The notes beneath the pieces are model-generated. The model worked only from the letters and a program-made list of their open reading frames with translations, ran no database searches and had not been told where the DNA came from. A stretch of DNA of 64,000 nucleotides from Casuarina equisetifolia (lineage: Eukaryota; Streptophyta; Magnoliopsida; Fagales; Casuarinaceae): contig CM052354.1 in the NCBI GenBank assembly GCA_028551475.1, forward strand, positions 16,577,258 to 16,641,257, in the 5' to 3' direction. A program made the position numbers and the translations under genes. How positions within the stretch are numbered: position 1 is the stretch's first letter; the number at the start of each line of letters is the position of its first letter. Below are positions 11,382 through 24,700 of the stretch, one piece after another.

Positions 11382-12846
11382 CTACATTCTTTTACTGAAC
11401 TCAACTTCACCAATAATATCATTGGCTAAGTCTTTAATTCCCTGCAGTGTTATGTCTCTTCCATCAACTGTAAAAGCCATCAATAACTTTGCAAAATCCC
11501 ACTGAATTAGCCCCAAGGTTTCCAACCAGTAAGTACCGAGCACTACTCCAAGATTTTGAAGTGGTAGAATAAAAAAATCTGTCTGAAACTTTTCTCCTTG
11601 TAAGATCATCTCAACTCCCTCACATAACCCTTGACCTTTAACGATCTCCCCATTAGCAACTTCTACTTTAAATTCCTTTTTGTTTTCAGGCACCAAATTC
11701 ATTTTTGTTTCTAACTTCTCACTTACAAAATTGTGAGTGCTGCCCGAATCTATGAAGAACATCACTCTCATCTTCTTCCCACCTATAGTGCCTTGTACCC
11801 TCATAGTATTGGAACTTTTGACTCCAAACATTGCTGCCAATGATATTTTCGGTAACAGTTTATTGAGTTCACCTTGTGCTGGTATTTCCCCTTGAATACA
11901 CCATTCATCATCATCATCATCATCATCTATACCTACCCCTTCCAACAAAAACAGCTTCTTACAACGATGGCCAAGGGAATATCTTTCATCACAATTAAAG
12001 TAAAGTCCTCTAGCCCTCCTATCTAATATTTCTGGTTGAGTCAATCTCTTGACAAGTATATTTGGTTTTGTCTCTCCTGTTCCAACTCTCTGATCTACCT
12101 CTGTATTAAATCGTCTCCTTTGTACAGACATAGAATTTTTGCTAGCAACTTCTTTGGCCTCAAACAAACTTGCCAACCCTACAGTAGCAGACAATGTTGG
12201 CGGATGATGAGCTACCACATCAAGTTTTATTTTCTCTTTCAAACCACTCACAAAACAACTTATCTGATGATCCACATCTAAATTACCACATCTCAACAAG
12301 AGTTTGCTAAATTGAAATTGGTAATCATGAACTGACCCGTTTTGTTTGAGCTTAGTAAGCTCATTGAAGTGGTCCTTGAACAATGTCGGTCCAAACTACT
12401 TCATCAGTTCTTCAATCAAAGCATCCCACACAATCGGCTTCCCTTTGCTTTCCTTATGCATCAGCTGGTAAACCACCTGAGCTTCCCCATCCAGGTGCCA
12501 TGAAGTAATTTGCACCTAATCTTCTTTAGGAGTATCATGATAGTCGAAGAATTGGACTACACGATCAATCCAAGAAGTTGGATCCGAGGCTCCATCATAC
12601 TTTGGAAATTCAAGATGAACAGTTCGAGCTTGAATCTGCCCTTGAGTATGTCTTCCGTCGGTATTGCTTTTAGTTCACCCTTCCGGTGCAGTCGAAGTCT
12701 CACCTGATTCTTTCACAGGTTCAATTCTGGCGGCAACATTATCAATTTTGGCATTTAATGCTGAAAAGAGTTGCTGCATAGTCTCCAAAAGTGAATCAAG
12801 CTTCCGATCTAGATCAGGATCCCTCCGATTTTCGTTTACCGCCAAA
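11382..12846 (-). pseudogene. Gypsy gag and aspartic protease
   Basis: The main frame 12383..11382 (333 codons) reads the gag end, then a zinc-knuckle-like region (NCDERYSLGHRC, in which the usual first Cys is replaced), then a retropepsin with an intact DSGSTHNFVS motif. An upstream frame at 12902..12675 and a broken stretch 12384-12674 hold the N-terminal gag. Stop codons separate the pieces. Confidence 0.8.
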
Positions 12847-12863
12847 CTTGGCTTTGATACCAA
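12847..12863 (-). other. Primer-binding site of the gypsy element
   Basis: The minus strand reads TTGGTATCAAAGCCAAG, close to the initiator tRNA-Met complement TGGTATCAGAGC used by many plant LTR elements. It marks the inner end of the 5' LTR, which must extend rightward from about 12866. Confidence 0.7.
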
Positions 12864-12865
12864 TT

Positions 12866-13430
12866 TGCAGTGGTCCACCAACTCAGGATTCTCTCTTACC
12901 AATGATCGAGTAAGAGGACGAGAAGGGACAAGGCAAAAATCAAAGCAATTTTGCCTTGTAGACTTAGATTTCCTACCAATCTTGACAAATGGAAAGGAAA
13001 CCTCTCAATAGAATTCAAGAACGAGTTCAATATGAGGGAACTCAAACCTCCCAAGTAAAAAGTACTTTATGGAAAAACAGTTCTAACCGAATGAATAGCC
13101 TTTTCCCACTTTTATCCCCTTTTCTCGCCAAGAGTAATGCACTTGGTTCCTGCTTGTTACAAAACGCATAAAGGAAAGGCATAAAATGACTAAGATAGAA
13201 GCTAAGGAGTACAATCAAAAGACGATTCCCTAACTATTTAATGCCACCTCAGTGCCTTAGAATTAGCCACTGTTGTATGAGCTGGAAGCTGATGTGTCTG
13301 GAGCTGAAGATTGCTGCAAAAGCCAATGAACTAAGGGAATCCAATATTCTACTAAGTTACTGCATTATATTATGTTGCCTCTACATATAAGCCTAAAGTC
13401 AAGGACTTGATAAAGATAATCTAACACTTA
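12866..13430 (-). repeat. Probable 5' LTR of the gypsy element (right limit uncertain)
   Basis: Position is inferred from the adjacent PBS. The LTR end reads CCACTGCA on the minus strand. There is no partner LTR because the element is truncated at its other end, so the right limit is a guess. No gene is supported here; short frames are incidental. Confidence 0.4.
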
Positions 13431-13697
13431 GCTTGCTTTCACAAATTTAAGTTAGCCTTGTGAGACAAATAACACGAAAGGAGGTTAAGAGAGAAGAAGA
13501 AAACAATTGTAGTGGGAAATATGTCTCATTCAACAAAAAAAGAGCTACACAAGACTTCAAGACGAGCCTTCTTTACTTAAGGTTCCACAAGGAACCCTTT
13601 CCTTCCCTAGCCTATTGGTTAAATATTAAAAGCAATACCCTTGCTTTTCTAGCTTGGACCTTTATTATAAGGTTTTCTTTTAAGCCATAAGGGAAAC
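13330..13697. repeat. Dispersed repeat shared with 53.96-54.37 kb
   Basis: This stretch aligns in direct orientation with about 53960..54375. Anchors are TAAGTTAGCC, GACAAATAACAC and AAAGGAGGTTAA, followed by similar text through AACCTATTGG-like sequence. It was probably part of an older LTR, and it was the target of the copia insertion that starts at 13698. Confidence 0.6.
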
Positions 13698-14162
13698 TGT
13701 AAGAATTTAATTGATCTCTAATGAGATCTAAAACCCAAGATTTTCATAGTCAGATCTAAAACACCAAATAAAAATAATTAGATGAGAAGTAAGAAAACAT
13801 ATCATACTATTATCCCTTATGAAGATCCACAAATGCGGAAGTCAATCTTTAGGTTAGGCCTATATCTTCTATTTTCATTCCAAAGGCATTAGCTTGATGA
13901 GAGAAGCCAAGGGGTTATGGCTTTGTAAGAATAAAGTCTTTCATAACCCTAATGTTCTGAATAATATGCTTAAATACTATAAGCTAGAGGATAAGACCTA
14001 ATCCTAACTTTATGTGCTACCAAACAAGCTCATTCATCACAACCCTATTTGATAAGCCACAATCCACACCAGCTAGTCCATATTTAAGAACCTATGTCTT
14101 ACTTTATTAGACTAACATTAATATAAGCCCACCTTATGGTAAGCCTAAGAATTAGGCTAACA
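13698..14162 (-). repeat. 3' LTR (465 bp) of the 13.7-21.4 kb copia element
   Basis: It starts TGTAAGAATTTAA and ends GGCTAACA on the plus strand. It aligns over its whole length with 19369..19815 plus 21349..21372. The many scattered differences indicate an old insertion. Confidence 0.88.
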
Positions 14163-14173
14163 TTCTCTCAATT
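14163..14173 (-). other. Polypurine tract of the copia element
   Basis: The minus strand reads TTGAGAGAA immediately before the TGTTAGCC start of the 3' LTR, as expected for plus-strand priming. Confidence 0.55.
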
Positions 14174-14189
14174 GGGTTATATTAATGTG

Positions 14190-14262
14190 AATAAAATAAT
14201 AATAATAACAACAATAACAATAACAATAACAATAACAATAACAATAACAATAATAATAATAA
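14190..14262. repeat. AAT/AAC trinucleotide and hexanucleotide microsatellite
   Basis: AATAAC and AAT units are repeated in tandem for about 70 bases just inside the copia 3' LTR. Confidence 0.9.
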
Positions 14263-17200
14263 TTAGTATTTTAAAATAATTATTTGTGTGTACCTTTATG
14301 TCGATCTAAAGATTATTTTCAACAATATTGTCATCATATAAGATTTCAACCTTTGAATCATGACAGTAATTATACCTCTTAATTGATGTAGTACTTATCA
14401 TGGTCAACATTTTTAATCTTACTGAAAATGATGAATATAGTAGTGTGACAATCATATAACATTTTCTACTTCATGTGTTATGTTGTCAGCCCAATTTTCT
14501 CTCATTCAATGACAAAACATCATTAGTGAATATACTTTATGGTTCCAATGAACTTGTATGTCTTGCACTTAATAGCTCGAGTTTAACTTTATGTATCACA
14601 ATATATATTTTATGGCTAACTATTGAATTTCCCAACTAGTGCTTAAGGTTTACACCTCCTTTAAGATTGTAATATATATACATTATGTATATATAAGATT
14701 TAGCTTGTCAACATATAAAGCACCCATGTGCTAAATACATCCGACATAACTAATGACATGTAATATATATTTCAATAATTTACCCCATGGTAATTTAATT
14801 CAAATGCTAACTTTATATTACAGTGCTTTTATTAAATAATGGCATCCTATGATGCTCTTAAGTTCATAATGATGACATGTCTTTAAAAACACAAAGCTTT
14901 AGTATATGGGTGTGCAAACATAGTATGTAATGATATTTTAAATTGTGATGTCATATTTCTTAAGTTTGTCCTTTATATCTAAATGTTTGATTTTTATTTG
15001 TTTAGACCATATGATACCTTTATCGTTGTTGTTTAACCAAAAAAAAAAACTTTATTATCATAATATAACTTGATTTGTCTTTAGACAAATCACTTGAGTA
15101 GTTGCCCCATAGCATGCTACAAAATTTTGTCTACATAATTGAAGAAGTCATTGATTTTTATTTTGCACTTTTCACAATATTGTCCAAACTACTATAAAGG
15201 CATCCTAATGTAGATTTTAAATATTATTATTGCAGCTTACAAGGTCTAAATCTGTATATTCCACTAGCTACAGGTTATTTATACATCTATATGCCAATAA
15301 ATAAAAATTTATCTTTTAAGCACTTGACTATCTTTTGGTAACAATCTAGTGATATTGATTAAAGTTTAATTGACTTCTATCCAAAAACCTCATTGAAAAT
15401 AATGTGAGGCTTAGTGCAAACTTAAGCATATAGGGTGCTTCCTAATGCACTAGAATATGACACTTGCTTTTTGGGTCTTTCTATACTTTACTTTCATGGC
15501 ACTATAATAGATTGACAATGTCTTTTTGGCTCTTTTGCAATCCTCGATATGGAACCTTTATAAAATATTATTAACATATGTCTTTTAAAAAAGACTCAAT
15601 AATCATCAATAATTGTTCTTATAGATTAACAAATAATTGTATTATCCCATGAAGTAACCTTTAATCATTACTCACAAGTAAGACAACATTTGTATTAGTA
15701 TACTTCTACCGAACTAAGTATATGTTTATGTATAACAATTTATTCTATTTAGTGTAGTAACACATAAAGATATAAAACTTTAAAACTTCAAGTACCACTA
15801 TTGAAAAGCATGCTTGAGTCCATAAATAAACTTATCATGTTTACACATAAATTTATCTATATTATATATTTAAGATTGGATCACTTGTAGACCTCCCTAT
15901 AAAAAATTGGTCTTCATGTCCGTTTAGTGTAATTCCTTATCCATTATTATGGTTTTAAACCTCTTAACCTTTCTTACAAAAGTTCTTTAAATTTGTTGTA
16001 TATATTTAGGCAATTCACAAAATCACAAATACCATAAATGATTCATCAATTGTATTTTATAACTCATTTCATCTATCCATAAATCTAAGGAATTGAAATT
16101 GTATCCTTATGAGTAATGAGGTCCACCACAATATTAATGTCATAGTCATCTAAAAAACCTAATAATATAAATGAATAATCAATCTTCTTTACTTAATGAA
16201 CCTCCAAGATAAAAATACCATAATAAGATCTTATTCCTATAAAACATCATTTAGAACCTTGTCAATAACTAATTCAATTACCTTAGCCTCTGCTTTAGTG
16301 CTATAAGCTTTACATACATTTTTTTTGCCATATTAAGCTCTAAGAACTTTATAACTTTACTGTTTATAACTATATATTTTTAGAGCCTTTTATTGAAAAA
16401 AAAAAATCCTTATCATAATCTACACAAACCTTTAGATCACCTTCAAGAGTAGATTGAATTTTAAGCTTTATTAATATTTTTACTCTTTACTAGAGATGTG
16501 ACCATAACTTTTATGCCACAAAGTGTAAAATTTCACTTTAGGTAGCGGCCTTTTAGGAATATCTTTTTCACCAACTAAAAGAGAGATATTTTAGAGAGAT
16601 AAACACCATAATAATATAATCCATGAGACTAAATGTAATAACCAACTTTATTTAAATTGATAACCAAACATAGAAATCTTTATTTTAAAAGAGTTACCAC
16701 ACTTTTCCAAAACTAAAGATTGAAAACAAATTCCTTTAAAAATTATTTATAGAAAATATTTTTCAATATCACTTGAAAAAACTAAAATCTAGAATTAAAA
16801 TATTATCTCCTATAACTTTTATAAGTGTTGGTTCATCTTCATTTGGCTTCCTTCTATTTATGAATCCCTAAATGTTAAAAGCAAAATGATTAGTTACACC
16901 AATATCTAACCACTGAGAATTGAATGAGGCTTAAGATAAATTAGATTAATAAACTAATGCCAAAGAACTATCGTTTTAGCCTTACACTTTAATGATAAAG
17001 CCTTATATTGTTGTAATCTTTCCTCATTGACCATTCTACTTACATAAGAAGCAATGATCACTATCATACTTAAAGGAATTTCTATTAACCCTTAACACTA
17101 TGTTAAATAACTCAAAATCATTGGTGGTGTTGTGAGTATCTTTATGAGTATTAAATCTTGATATTTACCTTTATTAGTATTAGAATTTGATTTGATAATC

Positions 17201-18479
17201 TATTAACCCCAAATAAGATTTTCAATACCTTTAGAATTATCAAACCTTACAAGAATAAAACCAAATTTTAATGGGAGTATTTAATGAGGAAAAATATCTT
17301 AATGCCACTTAATTTATAAAGTCCTTAGCAATGTAATAAATCACCTTATGGTGATTCTAAGTTTATCCTTTCATGGATAGTTTACAAAATGATCACTACT
17401 TTAATCAATGTGATCCATTAATTCATCCATATAGGCAAAATACTAAATATGCCATATTTGTTGAAAACTACATATCTTCCTTCCACTTCAAAAGTAAAGA
17501 ATCCACATGAACCCTAATTAAGGTTTGTTGACAAACAAGGTGACTAAATTAAAACTAACACAAGGTCAGTTAAGTGAGTATGATATGAACTAAATCCATA
17601 TGAATATATTAAAAAGGAGTTCACATACATTATCATGTAAAGACCTTTGGGCATAATACATGACATGTAATTGTAAAATCTTTACATAGTAATAGTCATG
17701 AGAATATTCTAATCTTCAAAATTTACCACCTTTGGGTGTATAGACAAATCCAATTAGTTTAGACTTGTGCATATTCTTACTATGTATCCCTCCAAATTCT
17801 AATATATAGTTACCTCATTTGGAAGTATGATTAGACATTAGAATTGGAGACATCGCTCTACCGCATGAGGTTGATATCCCATAATCCAATCAAGAAGTGT
17901 CACTTTGGCAGTTACAACTTAATTGAAGCATGTAATACTCTTATACTGCGAGATATACTTTATATAACTCACAATCTTTAGTATGTAATTTGTACTTAAC
18001 AAATTAAGGGCGTTTTGTTTCCAAATTACATACCAAACAACTTCAAAGAGTGTTAACTAAATGCATGCTATAAATTTATAAATGTATTACAACATTAAGC
18101 ATGCTTATCCATTATTTAGAATATGTTAATACATGCATATTCTTTATAACAACAATATTAAAGAATTAACTTAATACATGCTACATATGAACATATTGTA
18201 TTTATTATACAACTTAATGTGGTAAATATGCTAAAACAATAATGCATATTCATTACACTACTTTATAACTACAAGGCATATTAAAATTAAATTAATATTT
18301 AAATAAATATGCTTTATAAATTTTAAATAGTCAAAAATAACTTATATGAAGCTCAAAACATATAAAATTATATATCAAAGTGTTCTATATTGAAAAAATT
18401 ACAATTTGGTTCAAACCACGCTCAATTTGGACCTTTTACATGCCCTTACACACCTCCACAAGCTTTTTAGTCAACTTTG

Positions 18480-18870
18480 TTGATTGGGTTGACTCGAATG
18501 GGTTAACCTATTGACTGGATGGGTTGGCATGTTGAATAAAGCCAACATAATAGGCCAAAATCGATTGGCTAAACTTGCTAATTTGTGTGGGTTGAACTCG
18601 TTGGCCAAAGTGGGCTAGACGACCTTGCCCAAATGAGCCAAATCGACTTGACTTGAATGGGCCAAATCGCCCCAAACCTAATGGGCCAGACTTAACTAAC
18701 GTGGATGGGTCAAGTGGACTTAAATGGGCCAAACCTAGTTGGCTTATTGATCGAATGGGCTAAAATGGGTTGACCTTGAGCCAATTTGAGTTAAACCAAA
18801 CCTGAATCATGTTGACCCAAAATTGGATGCACCTAACCTAAAACTAGATCTGGTTGACCCGCAAATTGAG
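18480..18870. repeat. Word-repetitive tract rich in TGGGCCAAA and GGGTTGAC
   Basis: About 390 bases are built from recurring short words (AATGGGCCAAA, GGGTTGAC, TTGGCC and variants) at irregular spacing. It lies in the 5' leader/gag side of the copia element and is more GC-rich than its surroundings. The open frame 18508..18732 (minus) follows the repeat and has no recognisable domain. Confidence 0.6.
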
Positions 18871-19353
18871 TTAGAAACATTTTATGTGGGTTAAAAATGA
18901 CTCGAATGGATTGCAAACAAATCCTTTCACAATTTGTTGATCTATGCATTTCTGCACGAATTTGCCACCAAGATCAGTGTAAAACCGTTGGAAGATGGCA
19001 AAAAACACCCTATTTGGGTTGATTAATCCCTAAAATCAATAAAATAGAAAAAATAATTCTAGCTTTTGCAAACAATTAGTAAAATTCTTCATAGATGCAA
19101 CTAAAGCATATAAATTTCATCTAGATTTGTCGATCTATATTGGTTTGCCACAATAATGATGTAAATTGCAAAAATAAAAACTTAATTGAATTCCAATTTC
19201 TTTCGAATTTGGTCCAATTTAAGATTTGAGATTTTTTTTAATCTAAAAAACCATTTTCCCATACAAAACCCAAATAAAAGCAAAAACCTTTTAAAAATCA
19301 TGAAAATTAACAAAAAAAAAACATCTTTTTGGGTTTTAGACCTGATCTACGTT

Positions 19354-19367
19354 TGCTTTGATACCAT
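19354..19367 (-). other. Primer-binding site of the 13.7-21.4 kb copia element
   Basis: The minus strand reads TATGGTATCAAAGCAAAC directly after the LTR end CTTACA, close to the initiator tRNA-Met complement. It defines the right LTR as the 5' LTR. Confidence 0.75.
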
Positions 19368-19368
19368 A

Positions 19369-21372
19369 TGTAAGAATTTAATCAATTTCCAATGAGATTG
19401 AAAACCCAAGATTTGCATAGTTAAAGCTATAACACCAAATAAATATAATTAGATGATAAGTAAAAAAACATATCGTACTATTATTCCTTATGAAGATTCA
19501 CAAATGCAGAATTTGATCTTTAGTGCTAGGCTTATATCATTTATTCTCATTTCAAAGGCATTAACTCAATGAGAGAAGCTAAAAGGATTGTGGCTTTGCA
19601 AGAATGAAGCCTGAAGTAACCCTTGTGCTTTGAATAATATGCTTAGATACTATGAGGAAAAGGATAAAACCTAGCCTTAACCTTATGTGCTACCAAATAG
19701 GCTCACTCATTACGGTTTTATTTGGTAAACCATAACCTACCCAACTAGTCCATATTCAAGAACCCATGTTTCACTTTATTAGGTCAACATTAATATAAGC
19801 TCACCTTATGATAAGTGTGGATTCATCATAATGTTTTTGTTATTGTTTTGATGTGACAAAATATAATTTTATTAAATATTGTTTAAGGTTATTATGCCTG
19901 GGAAGGTATTTTTGTGTATTGTGCAGGCTTAGTCTTGGTCCACCATGAAGGCCTCTCTAAATAAGCTTTCAAATCTCTCACCAAAAAGGCCTTTATTAAT
20001 CTAGCAATCCACAGCCTAAGTAATTTAGTAGATCCCTTAATCAACATGTTGACTCAACCTAGCAAGCCACTTAAGTTAGTTTGTGTACTTGACTTCGCAA
20101 AACACTTAGGGCAAGCTTCACTTGAGTTCATGCTCACATCTGCCCTAGAATGCGACAACCACTGTTGTACATCACCTTCCATTTACATTCGATTATTACC
20201 TTAAAATTTCTATTATTTGGCTGCTAAAAAGATGAAAGAGTTGATTCAAGCCTTTATTGAAGAAATATGCTTGAAAGTGTGAGAAGCCTTAATTATGGAA
20301 TGCAAGGTGTGACCTAGAAATGCAATCCACTACTTGTGGTTACAAAGATCAAACCTAGAAGCATCATTCTTGGGGATCAGGTTTGAAATTCCTATTTAAA
20401 GTTAATTTCTTCCACTAAGCAATCTTATGAAGGAATCTTAAGATAATCTTATAAGGGTTTGCAGGAAGGAAAGTCTTGGTTTGAGTTTCTGATATGATCT
20501 CATGAAGTAAATTAAGGTTAAAGCTTAATGAGATATTTGGGTTTATGAAAGGAAGTTTTTTCACTCAAGGTTATGGTAGTTTTTTGGATATGGGTAAGTA
20601 TTGAAGAATAAAGGATTTTTTTTTCATATATATTCATTTTTGGTTGTTGTCTTTAGAAAGAAAGAATTCCTTTCTAGGTATTTTTCAATATGTGAGAATG
20701 AACTAGATACATTTCTCATTAAGGAAATAGTGTGGCAACGGCTATGAAGAGAACCAAGTATGGAAACAAGATAAAAGGGGGACATCTGTAAAGAGCAAGT
20801 GAGCATAGCAAGAAAAAAAATACACCATTTGTGAGTCTATTGAGACATTCTAAGAGGAGATTGAGCACATTGTTGAGATCATATTGCTATATCAAATTTG
20901 TTTACTGCTGCATCGCGTTCATTAGGCTGCTGCATTACTAAGCATCTCTTAACTATACTACTCAATTGTTATTTGATGTTATAGCTTGCTTGATTGTTAT
21001 TTTTGTAGCAAGTTTATTATGATATTGTATACATTCAACATTGAGATTGTTGGTGGGACGGATTCACTTTGCTAGAGTAGAGATTGGTTGTAAGTGTGGT
21101 GAACTCTTGTAAAGGTTCCAAAGAATAGTGGAAGATGCTTTTTAACCACACTGGTTAAAGGATAATGGGGGATGTAGGTAGTTGCTGTTGGGGCCAAATC
21201 TCTTAAAAATTCTTGTGAAATCTTGCTTGCTTGTTTGGTTGTTTATTTTGTGTTATATTTAAATTATGAAAAATGCCAACATTCAATCAATTCAACCCCC
21301 CTCATCCCTTCCACCCTTCTTGATTGCTAGGGAGGTTGAAACCCAATAGTAAGCCTAAGAATTAGGCTAACA
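19369..21372 (-). repeat. 5' LTR of the copia element, split by a nested insertion
   Basis: LTR sequence runs 19369..19815 and resumes at 21349..21372 (GTAAGCCTAAGAATTAGGCTAACA). The left LTR reads straight through this point (TTATGGTAAGCC at about 14134-14145), so it shows the empty site. Confidence 0.88.
19816..21348 (+). mobile_element. 1.53-kb element nested in the copia LTR (family X)
   Basis: It starts TGTGGATTC and ends GAAACCCAATA. Flanks are ATAAG (19811..19815) and GTAAG (21349..21353), a near-identical 5-bp duplication. No coding domain was recognised; frames are short. Its right half aligns, reversed, with 26350..27700. Near-inverted ends (TGTGG and CCCAATA, CCCACA in the relative) suggest an LTR-type sequence, perhaps a solo LTR or a non-autonomous element. 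The class is not settled. Confidence 0.65.
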
Positions 21373-21377
21373 GAAAC

Positions 21378-21789
21378 AACTAAATTCTTGCTAGCAAGTT
21401 AAATTGCTAGCTTTAAGTGAAGTTCGAGAGAACTTGATGCTAGTCTATATTGTCTTCTTGATTTCCTTGTAAGAATGCCACCATGGATCTAGTTAATGGC
21501 CATATGTATTCATTATCCCATTAGGGATTTTGGTGAAAAGTGTGATTTGTATGGAATGATGGAAGATTCTCTTATGACCAAAAGAGTGGGGCTCAAATGG
21601 GAACACTAGACTAATAAAATGATAATTGAGGCTCATATGAGAATACCCAAACCAAATTAATATTCTAAAAGCAAGCCAACAATCAGAACTAAACCCCTTC
21701 ATAGAGATTATGTCATTTTATAGGAAAGAGAACAAGAAACTCTTGGTTAACTTGACGTAATTAGCTTTAGGCTTAACCTATGGGACTGG
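21378..21789. other. Unassigned repeat-like DNA
   Basis: DNA between the copia element and the decayed gypsy pol remnant. It is likely the continuation of the repeat interrupted at 13697. I see no gene; the short frame 21493..21702 (minus) has no recognisable features. Confidence 0.4.
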
Positions 21790-24700
21790 ACTTGTAACAT
21801 CCCCTCCCCCTTAATAAAAGCTTTGTTCTTATGGTAATCCAATAAAAAATTAAATAGTATTAAGGAAATGAGTAAAATAGCCAAGTCACTAAAGGTCCAT
21901 CCAAATGAATTTTTGGAAATGTAGCATTGAATGCTTTCACTTTTTCCTACATTGCATTAGTAAGTGCCTTTCCAACCTAATGTACTAGTAGCTCCTCTTT
22001 CCTTACCTTTTTTTTTTTTTTTTCTCCAACACTACTTATGGATGGTTGTCTTCTTAGGAGTCCTCTTTAACCTCTTCTAGCCTTTCTTACACTCCTTGGA
22101 AATCACCAACACAAACCTTTAGCTAGAGATATGAAACACCAAATGTATTTTGGATCCTACAATAGGTCCAATTCATAAGCCATAGTGCTAATCTTCTTAA
22201 GAATTCGATAAGGCCCTTGGAATCTTAGCTTGAACTTGTTGTCCATTCTTCTATAAGAAACTAAAATTTGTCAATAGGATGGTATGCTTACTCTAACTAA
22301 ATCACCCATCTTAGAAGTTCCTTCCTTTTCCCATCATGTTGTTTTTTTCATTCTGTCTTAGGTCGCTTTTAGATTTTCTTAATTTGATGTATAACCTTAT
22401 CCATTTCTTCTAATATATGCTCCATTAATGTTACCTTGGCTTCCTTTTTCACATAAGATAGTAGAGTCGGCACAAGATGACCATAAACTACCTTGTGTGG
22501 AGTATACAACATAAAGTTATGCTAACTTGTATTATAGTTATACTGAGCCTAAATGATCCACTTGCTCCAATACTTAGATCATTTCCCTATAAAGCATCAC
22601 AAATATATCTCTAAATTTTTGTTAACTACTTTGATTTAGCCATATGTTTATGGATGATAGGTTGAAGAAAAATTAAAACTTGTGCCCTATAGTCAAAATA
22701 ATTTTTTCCAAAAGTCACTAGTGAATAGACAATCTTTATCACACATAATTTCCTTAGGCATGTTGTACAACTTGAAGATATTATCAAAGAATCTTTAAGT
22801 TACAAACACTTTAATAAAAGGGTGCATTAAGTTAATAAAGTGTGCAAATTTAGATAACCTGTCCACCACCATAAATAGTACTTACCACTTAAATTGGACA
22901 ACCCTTCCTAAAATCCATGAAAATATCTTCCTATATTTGTTTAGGAATAGTTAGGGGTTCTAGCATTCCTTATTGCTTAATGTTTTATCCTTTATTTTTC
23001 TAGCATATTCCACATATGTGGACTATCCTATCAACTAATTACTTCATATTCTTCCAATAAAAGACTACTTTAACCCTCTTCAACATCTTTTCCATCCTTT
23101 TGTGTGTGCTATTGTGCATTTAATGACAATGGTAGAGATGACAAAAGATTCCATAGGTAAATAAATATGCCTTTTAAACAATACCAACCTTTCTTGATAA
23201 GACCATGGCCTAAAAGCCTTACCTAGATATATTTGTTAAATTAGTTATTGCACCTTAAGGCTCTCCTTTAACTCCTTTTTTATTGCATCCAACCATAAAA
23301 GGATTGGCTCAAATATGGCTACATAATTGTTATCTTCATTGTTAGGCTTCACCTCCCCATCTCTTTTGGACAACCCATATACCACCACATTATCTATTTT
23401 CTTTTTATATTTCACCATAAAATCATAACTCATTAGCTTAGGTAATCACTTCTATTGGGCCAAAGTTAAAATCTATTGATCTTAGATGTGCTTAAGGCTT
23501 TTTTGGTAAATTTCGATGACAAAACGGCTTCTCAACAAGCAATGCTTCCATTCTTGTATCACCATGATGATCTTAAGCATCTCTCTTTCTCATAAGGAGG
23601 GAGCCTTAGATGATTACCATGTAAGATCTTGCTAAAATATATAATTGGATGCCATCCTTGTTCCTGATGCATCACACTTTATTACAAAATGTTGGGAGAA
23701 ATCTGGTAATGCCAAAATTGGTGCAATTGTCATGGCTTACTTTAGATGATCAAAGGCCTATTGTGCATTTATAGATCATAAAAATATCTTTTTTAAAGAG
23801 ATTAGTTAAGGGTTCAAAAATCTTACCAAATCCATTGATGAGCCTTTGGTAAATCCTATTATTCCTAAAAGTCCTCTCAAGGCTTTAACACATTTTGGAA
23901 TTCACCATTACAAAAGAGCATCTACCTTCTTAGGGTCCATATTATCCTATTAGAGCTCATAGTGTGCCCCAAAAACCTTAATTATGTACATTCAAATTCA
24001 TATTTTGATAACTTTAAGTATAATTGGTGCTTCCTTAAAACATTTTGAATTAATTGAATATGTTGCAAATGATCCTCTCAACTTTGGCTATAAATTATAA
24101 TATCATTAAAGATTACCAATACGATCTTTCTTAAATAATCTTGGAACATTACATTCATTAGTGATTAAAATGTTGCAAGTCCGTTAGTAAGGCCAAAGGG
24201 GTTGACCAAAAACTTATAGTGGCCATGCTACATTTTAAAAGCTATTTTCTTAATATCATCCTTGCTCATTTGTACTTAGTGGTAACCTAATTGTAGATCT
24301 AGCATGGAGAAGTGTTATGCTCCAGTTCATCCAACAACTTATCAATTGTTGGAATGGAAAGCTTGTCTTTAATAGTTATCTTATTCAACTCGATAATTCA
24401 CACACATTTGAAATGATCCATCCAATTTTTTTTTTTAACAAGTATCACTAGATAAGAGAAAGGACTAGTACTAGGCCATATGACTTTATTGTCTGGTAAC
24501 CCTTTAACAATTTTTTCAATTTCTCCCTTTTGAAGATAAGGGCAATGATAAGGTCCAATTAATACCATTTGTCTTTCATCATTTAGGATAATCTTATACT
24601 CATTTGGTTGGTTCGGTGGAAGACCTTTGGGTTCTTTAAACACATTTTAAACTCCTTAAATAATGCATGCATGTCTTTTTTTTTTCTTAGGACATGATGA

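Larger units (their letters stand above)
8984..12865 (-). mobile_element. Truncated Ty3/gypsy retrotransposon (gag-PR-RT-RH-IN)
   Basis: The minus-strand order is PBS (12847..12863), gag, protease, reverse transcriptase, RNase H, integrase, which is the gypsy gene order. The 3' end is missing: integrase stops at its C-terminal region at about 8985, so the rest of integrase, the polypurine tract and the 3' LTR are lost. Several frame breaks make it non-autonomous. Component parts are listed separately. Confidence 0.9.
13698..21372 (-). mobile_element. Full-length, decayed Ty1/copia-type element with TSD GAAAC
   Basis: Terminal repeats 13698..14162 and 19369..21372 (the latter interrupted) are flanked by an exact 5-bp duplication GAAAC (13693..13697 and 21373..21377). 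The PBS next to the right LTR and a purine tract next to the left LTR show minus-strand orientation. No long frame remains in the interior. A degenerate protease segment reading QWLDIGVTNHFAFN (about 16879-16920) and a Cys-x2-Cys gag remnant (about 17030-17050) put protease before the left-hand pol region and fit copia. The interior (14.17-19.36 kb) is very AT-rich and full of stops. Confidence 0.85.

Noticed and set aside
13698-14162. Repeat as part of the neighbouring gypsy element
   Set aside because: Its partner LTR, PBS and exact GAAAC duplication assign it to a separate copia-type element.
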